Source of the DNA: Alternaria dauci
Taxonomy: Eukaryota > Ascomycota > Dothideomycetes > Pleosporales > Pleosporaceae
Assembly (NCBI RefSeq): GCF_042100115.1
Contig: NC_091276.1
Coordinates: 186,001-250,000 of the forward strand
Length of the DNA: 64,000 nt
Reading direction: 5' to 3'
Below are positions 36,133 through 45,110 of the stretch, in pieces (within the stretch, counting starts at the first letter, position 1; each line of letters starts with the position of its first letter). The position numbers were made by a program, and so were the translations under genes. Under the pieces are notes generated by a model that saw nothing but the letters and a program-made list of their open reading frames with translations, had not been told where the DNA came from and ran no database searches.

Positions 36133-37269
36133 CTAAGAGGACTGATTAATGTAGATAATTCTCTAACTCTATGCGTAGTACTTTTGTTGAGACTAGCACC
36201 AAGATGCGGGGATGCTAGATTCTTCATGCGCATTTACTGTGCCTACAAATACGGTCAGATCCACGCAGCAGAGAAAAGACAATACACCGCCATCCTTCTC
36301 ATACTGCAAGCTATGAATATGGAGTCTATTGTCTCTAAAGTACGCGCCGAGCTCGTCGACCTTGCAGCGACATTTGCAGACTCTGAGTATGAAAATGTTA
36401 CGCTTAGTCTGATGACAGACTTCTAGCGCGCATTATTCCCGCTTCTTGATGAGCGCATCCGTATCAAGGACCTCGAACAGTCTGAGGAGCTTAGAGACGA
36501 GATGGTACACCTGCTCAAGGAGGAGCATCCCACGAAACCTGCATGGCCTTACCTCAACCAGCTGGGCAAGCAGGATAGGTGCTTCGCTAAGCTAGGCTGT
36601 AAGTTTCAAATCGGAGCAGGACTCTACAGGTCCCCTTTATGCGAGCACTTTGTGTGCAAGAACCATTAGTTAAGCCCTTGCCTTGCGAAACACAAGCAGG
36701 TGCCGAGTTAAGACAGCTAGGCTAAGCACGATGCGAAGGAAACAGCTGTAGGTCCAGAAAAGCCGAGAACTGAGCCCCGGGTGAAGGCAGATATGAGCGG
36801 AAGAACATCTGGAGATGAGAAAGCACGCAAAATAGATGTAGTAAAGCAACCTGTAGGTACAAGAGACTCGGACAGCGACCGATTCTCTAAACCTCAGGCG
36901 AAGGGGATTTTTGAGAAGGGAAAGCTGACAGCTCCCGCCACGGGAACGGAAGCGAACCTAAAGAGTGGTGACGAAAAGCTGGAAAAGAAAGCTGTCGATG
37001 AGAAGAACCGACCTGCGAAGATCAAGGTTGAAAATGTGCAGTACCTTTCGATGGATGACTTTAGCCCTGAGCGCGGCAGCTTGATGAGTGAGCTCCAGCT
37101 CTGCTAGCTGCGAACGAAATCTAGAGCGCTTGTGTGGGTTCCGCTGGAAAACTACCTCCAGCTCAAACACGAGTACGCTAGGCTAGAATCTAGCGACGAG
37201 GGCGAATGCGACAATGGAATTGTGAAGGAAGAAGACATGAATCGGCAAAACACAAATATCGGAAGATGA
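36133..37269 (+). pseudogene. Unknown gene with five in-frame stops
   Basis: A single plus-strand frame can be followed from a TAA just before 36133 to TGA 37267-37269. It is interrupted by TAG 36424, TAG 36667, TAA 36709, TAG 36718 and TAG 37105, with no frame change. The N-terminal part (RIYCAYKYGQI, then an alpha-helical stretch) faintly resembles the end of a fungal BTB/POZ domain. The middle has a Cys/His group (CFAKLGC...CEHFVCKNH). The rest is Lys/Glu rich and probably disordered, ending with a VWVPLENYLQLKHEYARLES helix. Stops at former Gln codons are plausible. I do not name a family. Nucleic-acid or protein binding would be a guess. Confidence 0.55.
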
Positions 37270-38052
37270 ACATAGTATCATGACTAGAGGTTAAAATCGA
37301 ACGTGCGCAACTACACGTAGCCTCTCTGCGGTCCTGCTAGCTGGAGATTTCTGTATGTTGCGCTATTGTTTATAATCGATAAATTGAAAGCAACACGAGA
37401 AGGGTTCTACAACTCCATCCTTTTCTAATCAAATTTTAGCATTGGTGTAATCTTCTCCAAAGGCTAACTTGGTTGCGAGACGAGTGATTTCGGGGAGATA
37501 ACTCTTAGAGCATAGTTAACGTCCATCCCTGGGTCACGCAAGCCCCGCCGTGCCGCATCCAAGAGGTACTTCGATTTTGATCATCTATACTTCTGCGCAC
37601 GTGTTCTTGTTTTGCCGGATTGTACGAGGGTCATGTTCTTTAACCTTTTCTGAAGATGTAGCGCCCTCTCTATACGAAAATTACGTAGTCGTTATCCTAT
37701 ACGCGCTGATCCGGAAAGGGCCTTTCCAAAAAACGCTAAACATGCTATCGCTATCAGTTAGACGACGTGATGGACGATGTGATGGACGATGTGATCTCTC
37801 TTATAGAGTACTATAGTACTAGCCGAAATTGGTTCACGTAGCTTGTGCGACATCTTAGTTGACTTGAGTATCAAGCACCATATTGCATCTCGGCACGGGT
37901 AGTGCTAACGACAATTTCTTCATTAATTGGACTTATGTCAGTGTAAGATCTTCCGCCGGCGCTACCTAATTTGCGTCCCTCTCAAGTCTCATCCTATTTT
38001 CTCTTTGTGCGTTCATCTTCACTTGTAAATGCTTAATCTCCCGGCTCTAAAA
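37270..38052. other. No recognisable gene
   Basis: Contains a small GATGGACGATGT direct repeat (about 37765-37790) and one frame of 88 codons (37550-37816) without motif. Otherwise nothing seen. Confidence 0.45.
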
Positions 38053-38892
38053 TCATGCACCTAGCGTAAGACCTTCGCTTAGCGAGTCTTGATAAGCTGA
38101 CATTAGACCTTGTTCATAGACCAATGCCCCGGCAACGGCGAGGATGTGCATAGTAAGGTGACTCGCATCTGGCACACCAATTTTCATCCCGATCGCTTTG
38201 TCCAACAGGTAAGTTGCGTAAATAGCGCCTCCTAATGTATTGATGATAACTATCATACCAAAATCAGTCACTAGGCCGGAATCTCCGCCAAGGTACTAGC
38301 AGCGAAATGCTGGAAGAGCTGCGAGGCTGCCTAAGAATGCATATGTGCTAATGCGGCTTCGTCGTTCTGAGCAACTGTGCTGCAGATTGCTTAAGATTTG
38401 ATGAGAACAAACTGCAGCCGCTACGGTTATAAAACCCATGTATAAATACTGCTCGCCAGGATGGCAGCTGAGCGAGAGTGCTACGAAAGATATCGAGGAG
38501 GCCCAGATGGAACAGACAATTCCGAGGTGGTCGAGCCGCAGCCAAGAGTCCGCTTTAGCATGGTCCGCGAAGACGTGATAGAGCGTTGAACACGCAAAGC
38601 AGAAGGCATTCGCTGTGTGAAATACAAGAACAGCGGCCGGGCTAATGGATAGAAAACTCGTAGTGGTACCCGCGAAGCGCGTTGCACTGGCGCAGAACCA
38701 TAAGGTCCCAAATAGATGTGACCATAGGTTGATAGTCTCTAAATGGAGGTGCGCGATAGAGAGCATAGATTCTCGGTAGGAGGTAGTGTGACATCGACGT
38801 CGAAGAAGGCTCGTAAAGCTGGTTTTTTTGCGCATTGTGGCTGTAGAATGACGAAAATAGTGCTGTCTTTGTGTGGAGAGGGATGTGGGCAA
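38053..38892 (-). pseudogene. PAQR (adiponectin-receptor/hemolysin III-like) membrane protein, one TAG
   Basis: Seven-helix PAQR family protein; yeast relatives (IZH) act in zinc and sterol homeostasis. The frame from 38892 shows ETINLWSHLFG (the family's first conserved motif), CSTLYHVFADH and WLRLDHLGIV, and membrane segments in the right order. TAG at 38296-38298 interrupts it. The same frame continues to 38053 with the final helices, including INTLGGAIYATYLLDK and the SHLTMHI group that holds the last conserved His residues. Without readthrough the product would lack helices six and seven. The codon before the stop is Cys, and the stop fits a former Gln or Trp. The exact N-terminus is uncertain, as this ATG is simply the first in frame. 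Confidence 0.75.
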
Positions 38893-38980
38893 ATAACCAC
38901 AGCGTCAGCGTGGATGCTTCGAGAAGCGCGCGCCACACTTCGAGTCTATCAAGCTAGCTCGGGAGAGACACCATATGATA

Positions 38981-39048
38981 CCAAGTGGATGGAGATGTGC
39001 CTTTGAGCCTGCTGGGGCCGGAAGTTTATAGGGCAACGGTCATTGGTT
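38981..39048 (+). repeat. Dispersed repeat family 2, copy 3
   Basis: Closely matches 32859-32921 and, inverted, 18608-18674. It lies just upstream of the PAQR gene (minus strand), in its likely promoter region. Its left flank CATATGATACCAAG is similar to, but not identical with, the flank of copy 2. Confidence 0.8.
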
Positions 39049-39561
39049 TTGTACTTTGGTGAACTGTAGAATTGTAATGCTTTGGTTTTGTTTCGCTTCG
39101 CTGGAGGTCGCCTAGTCTTATAGTCACTGTAGTACCGTGGTTGTCGGTGGAGTCTACCTGATGACTCTGGAGAAGTTTTTGGTCGAGCAATGAGTCGAAA
39201 GAATCGTGTGCGAGGGCATATAAAGCTAGTGCTGCTGGTGTGACACCGTACGATACGGTACGCCAAGGCTCGATGTAAGCACTCTAAACTCAGCGGCCGA
39301 GGCACGGTATTGAGTCTTGTTTTCGGACAAATGCGGAATGTATTTCATAAAGGTTAAGTATCCGTACGAATCTCGGGATACATTCTTCTATCATTAGTCT
39401 ATTCTACTATTCTCCCGATATGCATAATAGCTCGAGCTATGGTGTTAACACAGGGGTGTAAAGCTGATGCGGCTTCCGATGGATGAGAAGGCACGACCCA
39501 GGGATGGACATTACTCAGGTGCATTCTAGCATGCAGGAATTCAAAGCCTGTCCCATATGTT

Positions 39562-40761
39562 CTACAAAGTAGTGTTGCCGCAGAGGCCCAACTGCGGTCC
39601 AAGACAGCTTTCGTTAGCAATCGCTGCAGGCGGTAGCAAGATGCATTGGTTTGCTTGATCTGGAGGCTGCAGCGAAAAGACAGGGCAGTCTTCAATCCGC
39701 CCTGATGAGTTTGTGCAGCTGCCAATTGCCTGTTGTAGTATGTCTACGTTCCATCCATTCTGAAAGTCTCCGTGGTAGCTAGAACCTAGAACCATGTGAG
39801 GCAAGGCGCTTAGGGAGTGGATGCTCTTACCTGTTCGATCGCCGTTGCTAAGCAGAAAGTGCCCAGGAATACTTGTGAAGACGGCTGTATCCCAGATGGT
39901 CTCGTAGAACAGAGCCAGAATGCGAACGTCGTAGTGTTCAGGACACGTGCCCTCCATAACAAGGTCTAGGTAGGCTACATAAGACTTGTGGTCAGCAGCG
40001 CTAGGAGTAACACTATTCTAGCATGACGGAAATATCAGCTTAAGGCGAAGGCTATTAGCGCAGTTTGCATTGATGAACGTCCTGTTTGGAAGCATGTGAC
40101 GCGTTAGGGCGCCTTCGGAATAGCCACGGTAGTCCAGGTAAGTGAACCTAGTAGCCTTTTCTGCGAGCGCTTCCGGCGTTTTGTTGTCTGGGCCCCACGA
40201 GGACTGCGGAATGTCTGGAGTGCGCACCGAGGCATTCCGTCTATTTGCGTCGCCTGCAACCATCGTAAAACCCGGGGGAAAAGCCGTGATTTCATCCCCA
40301 AAGAGAAAGTAGTAGCTGTAACGGTGTTAACTCCCGCTTCTAGACAGGGCCCTCCATACCTACATTAACATCCCGCCAATTTGCGGAACAATCTCGGTGG
40401 TACCGTTCGCGTGGGAGAACATCAGAGGTGGTGTCCAGTAAGCAGACATGTCCTCGAGAACCGCGCATGTGGTGCACTTGGACTGCAGTAGGCCATCGTA
40501 GGACGAGGAGAAACTCAGGTCTAGGTTGGAAGTCAGGCACCGATCTTCAAAGCTTACGCAGAACGTACTCTGTCCCCCGTGCAGCGTGTGCGCGTGTTGG
40601 GACGGGCGTCCTTCCGAGACGATTGGGTCGATCCGAAAGACGCCCAATCGAGAATAGCAAGGAAGCCGCCAGAACGCCCTGACGATCGTTGAAAGCACAC
40701 TTAAACACAAAGCTAGCTTAAGGGTCATACTCGAGCTGCTGGTATGAGAAATGAAGTTCAT
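39562..40761 (-). pseudogene. Secreted DUF1996 protein with one nonsense codon
   Basis: DUF1996 proteins are secreted fungal proteins, often fused to WSC domains. ATG 40761 (or the second Met at 40728) is followed by a hydrophobic signal peptide (LKLALCLSVLSTIVRAF) and the family's opening CYSRLGVFRIDPIVS and HTLHGGQ. Intron 40316-40363 gives GGMLIYYFLFGDEITAFPPG; intron 39786-39830 gives DRTGSSYHGDFQNGWNVDI. In-frame TAG 40018-40020 replaces the Trp normally found after FPSC, so TGG became TAG (G to A), a RIP-type change on the other strand. The frame is otherwise open to TAG 39562-39564. No WSC domain is visible. Family assignment is secure; activity of the family is unknown. Confidence 0.85.
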
Positions 40762-40841
40762 TCTTTGATTTCATTCTTTCTACGGACTTGCACGCAAACA
40801 CCTTGATATACATTTTTCTGCGACTACAAAATGAGGATGCC

Positions 40842-40858
40842 TTTTTTTTTTTTTTTTC
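40842..40858 (+). repeat. T17 tract just downstream of the 525-residue gene
   Basis: A run of about 17 T on the plus strand, i.e. poly(A) on the coding strand, starting about 15 nt after the stop codon at 40873. It could be a retroposed poly(A) tail or a chance homopolymer. Confidence 0.8.
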
Positions 40859-40872
40859 GAAGCTCAAGTCAG

Positions 40873-42450
40873 TTACGCATTAACCGACTTCCACTTTGTG
40901 AACTGCGCGGGGTACTGAAGCTGCTGGTGTTCGGTCAATTCCGCATACTCTGTATCTTCCGGTAGTCCAAAAACCTCTAGGAAATCTGCATGAAACCGTT
41001 GAATGAGCGACTTTACGGGCTGTGGTCTAATAGGATTCTGCTCAAGTTTTATCTCCGGCAGGGGCATAGAGCGACGTGGCGAGATTTCAGGTTTTATGGG
41101 CGTTGGGCTTGCTGCTGGCTCAGCAGTAGCGTACCGCGATCTGCTCCGGCGAGAGGCCACTTTTCTCTCATTAATCAGCTCAGAGAGTGGCCCAGGTCTG
41201 CCCGGCACCCCGATCATATGCTTTTCCTCAAACTTGTTTTCCAGCCTGACCGCGATATTGTAGAACGAAATTGACTTTTGCCAGTCGTCATTCCCATCCA
41301 TAAAAATCTTTACCATGGACCTAGTTTCATGGCTGTAGCCAGACACGTTCGTGATGTCTTTATATTTATCTTTATAGTGTTCGGGATCAAGATAGACGAG
41401 GCAGCGGGTGGGAGGCCGTCTTCCTCTATAGTCGGGAGCTAGTACACTAACATCAGCGCCATGTCCAATGCCCACCTTCGTATCCCAGTACACCACTAGC
41501 ACCCTTGAGTTCTTGAGTAAATTTATTGGCACCGCTGTCTTGCTTTTTCTATGATGGTACACGATTTTCTCGATAATGCGGTTGTCGCCCAGAGTGACGT
41601 CTCTGGTTTCCGCGTATCTGGACCCAGATGGGAGGCTCGACTCGAAACGAGCGCTGTAAGCATCCGCTGACCCATACCTAACACAGTAGCTGGTTCGGGA
41701 GTTTCTCACGATGTGACCGAAGGCCTCTTGGTCGACGTTCTGCAGCGAGGGCTCGATATAACTATTGTTCATGTCGACATCCCATGTCATATTGAGATCG
41801 TCCACGAGTCTCTTGGTGGACACTCTTACTTCTTCTTGGGGTTCTTCCCTAACCCTTGGATTTTTCAACAGAGCTCTAGGAGCGTTTGCGTGTGTCGTTT
41901 CGGGAGCCGGCGTGCTGGATGTAGCATGTTGTCTTGTCGTATCTAGTCCTCTCATGTCTTGTCCAGGAGCGTTCGCGTGTGTCGTTTCGGGAGCCGGCGT
42001 GCTGGATGTAGCATGTTGTCCTGTCGTATCCAGTCCCCCCACGTCTTGTCCAGTCGCTCCCTGTTGTACCACATCTTGTCCAGTCGCGTGTTGTTGCATT
42101 TCATCTTGTGCTGTGGTACCCTGATTAATAGTGCTACTTTCCCACGACATAAAATCCTCTGGATTGGCTACTCTGCTAGGGATCGTGTTTGCTTGTGCTA
42201 AGCCGCTTTGGTACTTGGCTAGTAACTTCTCTATTTCTGCTAGCCTCGGTTCGTCCTCCTCCGTAAGCAAGCCCTGCTCTTTTGCCTCCATCAGTTGCAA
42301 ACGTTCCGCTTCTAGCTTATGGTGAAGGTCGTCATGACTATCTATTCCTGATTTCATCTTACTCTCCCGAGTTGTTGTTGATTTCATCTGAATATGGGCG
42401 TTTGGCCCCCGAGCGGGGCCGGATCTGTTGGTTTTGCCTTTAGGAGGCAT
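40873..42450 (-). CDS. Intact unknown protein, 525 residues, with tandem repeats
   Basis: A single open frame from ATG 42450 (MPPKGKTNRSGPARG) to TAA 40873, without introns. The N-terminus is basic; residues 35-80 are a charged probable coiled coil. Residues 121-191 are Gln/Thr-rich repeats, including one 29-residue unit twice in tandem (134-162 and 163-191, nearly identical in DNA). Residues 215-400 look globular with a VLVVYWDTKVGIGHGADV segment. Then comes a basic, Pro-rich linker and a C-terminal FHADFLEVFGLPEDTEYAEL helix. No signal peptide or membrane segment. I do not recognise the family. It is the only long gene in the island with no disabling stop, and its close 3' poly(A) and lack of introns hint at retroposition. 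Whether it is expressed cannot be told. Confidence 0.8.
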   Translation of the reverse strand: MPPKGKTNRSGPARGPNAHIQMKSTTTRESKMKSGIDSHDDLHHKLEAERLQLMEAKEQGLLTEEDEPRLAEIEKLLAKYQSGLAQANTIPSRVANPEDFMSWESSTINQGTTAQDEMQQHATGQDVVQQGATGQDVGGLDTTGQHATSSTPAPETTHANAPGQDMRGLDTTRQHATSSTPAPETTHANAPRALLKNPRVREEPQEEVRVSTKRLVDDLNMTWDVDMNNSYIEPSLQNVDQEAFGHIVRNSRTSYCVRYGSADAYSARFESSLPSGSRYAETRDVTLGDNRIIEKIVYHHRKSKTAVPINLLKNSRVLVVYWDTKVGIGHGADVSVLAPDYRGRRPPTRCLVYLDPEHYKDKYKDITNVSGYSHETRSMVKIFMDGNDDWQKSISFYNIAVRLENKFEEKHMIGVPGRPGPLSELINERKVASRRSRSRYATAEPAASPTPIKPEISPRRSMPLPEIKLEQNPIRPQPVKSLIQRFHADFLEVFGLPEDTEYAELTEHQQLQYPAQFTKWKSVNA

Positions 42451-42826
42451 GCCTATACGTTTCTCTTGTCTATTTCAAAGACAGTTTGCATTAAGGCGCT
42501 TCTTATACAGTGTACGGAGCTGTTTTCAGAATATCAAAAAGAGGGCGTGGCTAAATTTGCGCACCCCCGCATCTTCAAGCACCTTGCATGCAGCTAAATG
42601 AGGCCGAAGACAAAATTTCTGTTCCTTAGTCGTGTGTACTGTAGTCATATGGGCAGGCTCACATCCTAGTAGACCTAAGAACGTCCTTCTGCATAATTAC
42701 TAAACCGTATGCTATTCCAAAGACTTATGTAAGGAAATATCAAAAGCCTATCCTTGACATTTAGTGACTACTTGTGATATCTTAGAGAGTGTTTGCGCAC
42801 CCTCCTAAAATGTGCGCATAAATCTA

Positions 42827-43259
42827 CTACGCCCCTCCATCCCTGCGTCTTTCTAGCAGCCGATCCGAGAAGATCTCCTCCTGAGTATACTTGGGAACTG
42901 GCGGCCTAGACAGGTGTCTAGGTAAGGAATTATCCTTGGTAGCTGGCGGCGATTTCTTAGGTGGTGGCACCTCGGAGAGGAAATCCTTGCTCGTCTTTAT
43001 GATAGGCACTGGATATGTTGATTCCTGCAACATTAAACACTGACGTATAATGAGAAGCCTGGTAACCTACGAGCTGTAGGGAGGACGGCGGCCAGTCTGG
43101 TCGTGCTGGATCTGAATTGTAGATGTACAGCTGGCCGTTGCTCTTCTGAATGCATAGCTACACCCCCACTTTGTATCGGTCGCTTATCTTATGCCCGCGA
43201 CGGATAAAGTTGTTCTTCCGTTTTCGGAAGGACTCCTGCTGCAACCTTTTCGAGGCCAT
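42827..43259 (-). pseudogene. Small MADS-like (SRF-type) protein with one TAG
   Basis: ATG 43259 opens MASKRLQQESFRKRKNNFIR, which resembles the basic N-terminal part of fungal MADS-box-like proteins. TAG at 43158-43160 (codon 34) interrupts it and the frame goes on with LCIQKSNGQLYIYNS, matching the beta-strand part of that fold. A GT-AG intron at 43025-43070 joins in phase to a Pro-rich second exon ending at 42827 (SRPPVPKYTQEEIFSDRLLE). The product without the stop would be about 128 residues. The stop fits CAG to TAG. The MADS relation is a recognition by pattern and only moderately sure; a DNA-binding role would follow from it. Confidence 0.5.
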
Positions 43260-43380
43260 AACAATCTTGTCGAACGCTAGGTGCAGGATAATGGACCACT
43301 TATTTATATGCAGCGAGCGCGCACTGACCACTGTTATACTATATCAGGACGCTTAGACGTTGCGTCTAGCACCTTCGGGT

Positions 43381-45110
43381 ATGGATCGCCAATTCAGCCC
43401 TTCTATCTGGTACTCCATCCTGTCCGCAGGGCTTGTCGCCTTCCTTGTTTTCTGTTTTAGCACTCGCTTAGCCCTTCGATGGCTGGCTGCACTGGTAATA
43501 GATGCTGTTCTTAAGTATCTGGTGTACTCTACTACGAGCCTCTTCTGACTTTCTAGCTGGCGCATTTTGGTGAAGGATGTGCTATTCGCTCTGCTGTATG
43601 TGAGCGCCAACGGAGTTTGTATGGGATGGGGCGTGAAAGCCGCTGAAGAGCTGAGCAGCTGGTCTGCTTCGATGCTCGCAACTAATCTTATCCTCCTGCT
43701 CCCTGGTGCTAGTATAGCTGCCGATATCCTGCACGTCTTGTTGAGAATATATTATCTGAATCACAGCATAGTCGGCCTGGTTACTCTGATTGAGGGCTCT
43801 ATCCACGCCGGTCGAGAACTCACCGCATATGGGTGGACTGGCGACGTTCGCATAATAAGCGGGACGGCGGTACGTGTATATGAATTTTTGCTAGTGCTGT
43901 GATCTTACACGCTTAGATATTCGGATGCCTTGGCCTAATGAGTGCCGCTTCTCTACCCGCCTTCCGTCACCGTATGTACGAGGTATTCTAGATAATCTAC
44001 TTTGGCTGCTCTACCTTGATATGTGTATTGCTGTGGCTTTATGTTCCTAAAGTGAATAAAGTAGGACGCATCTAAGTTATTGTAGGGACGTATATGTAGG
44101 TCGCAACCTACACTTATAGAAACCTCCTCCTTATTTATTGAAACTTCTTAGTGAGTAAGCCTAGCACTTGTATCCTAGTGGAGAACGTCTAAAGCAGCCT
44201 TTAAGTTAAGGTTAGGCTCCCTAAACCTTAGAAGGTTTAGCCTAGTTAGTATGTATACCTTACTATGCTGAGACCTGGGTTCTTCTTAATCCTCTAGCGC
44301 CATCCTTTTATGGTAGCAGGCTCGGAGGCGCAGGACTACGACTTCTAGTTATGTATCTAGCCTAGGGCTGGCTTTACGAGCCGACTCTTCGTATGGACCC
44401 TTAGCGGAATAAGGGAATTTAGCGCTTTTGTAGAGGGGCCTTATAGGCACGGATTTAATCTATAAGACTTTAGTACAGTAATTCTATTCGCTAGTAGGAT
44501 TAGAATTACTAGCTATCTTGTGTACATTTAAAAGCTTATACTTAACTACTAGCAGTCTAAGACTAAGACTAGAGATCTTCTTCTAGTCTAGCACGTAGAT
44601 AATAAGTACTAACTAGACTTAGTGTAGGAGATTATAAATAACGTGCTAAGAAGAGATAACCTTCTAGCTACTATAATACGCTAAGATGTAGGCGCTCCTT
44701 ATAGAAGCGGAAAGATAGACTAATACTTAGGCAGTAGTAGTAGTAGCACTATTAAAAGCCTAGGTATACGACCTACACTATATAGAGAGAATATAAGTAT
44801 TATAATATAATAACCTAATATTACTAAAAAGTAACGCTTTCTAAATTATAGACGTTTACATCTATAGTAACTATAAGATACTAGATAAAGCAGGATATAA
44901 AGTACCCTATAAATAGGTAGGTAGTTGTATTACTAAGGTGTAAGGAAAGCTAGACGTATAGAAAATTATTAGCGACGTGCTTAAGATAGGAGTAGGAAGA
45001 GTTATAATCTATAGTAAGCTTTATAATTTACTATTACTATAGTATACCTAATAACCTAAGTAGTATATATATATAGGAAGATAAGGTACTAGGCGTAAGA
45101 TGTAGTTACT
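43381..45110 (+). pseudogene. Ferric reductase (FRE-type flavocytochrome), RIP-degraded, spanning the repeat boundary
   Basis: Plasma-membrane ferric reductase with heme-binding membrane domain and FAD/NAD(P)H domains. ATG 43381; TGA at 43546-43548 breaks the frame, which continues (LLPGASIAADILHV, then NHSIVGLVTLIEGSIHAG with the spaced His pair). Intron 43870-43916 joins to MSAASLPAFRHRMYEVF. From 43989 on the frame accumulates TAG/TAA at Gln or Trp positions while keeping VKVRLPKP, the FAD motif HPF (about 44310), VEGPY (about 44429) and the NAD-binding LFAS (about 44485). A second frame from about 44690 carries the C-terminal part to about 45110. The inverted-repeat boundary (44376) cuts the gene between the FAD and NAD motifs; damage is light before about 43980, heavy after. 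Confidence 0.85.

Noticed and set aside
38642..38938. A 98-codon minus-strand frame with a hydrophobic start.
   Set aside because: It overlaps the PAQR gene in another frame, and the PAQR motifs are decisive.
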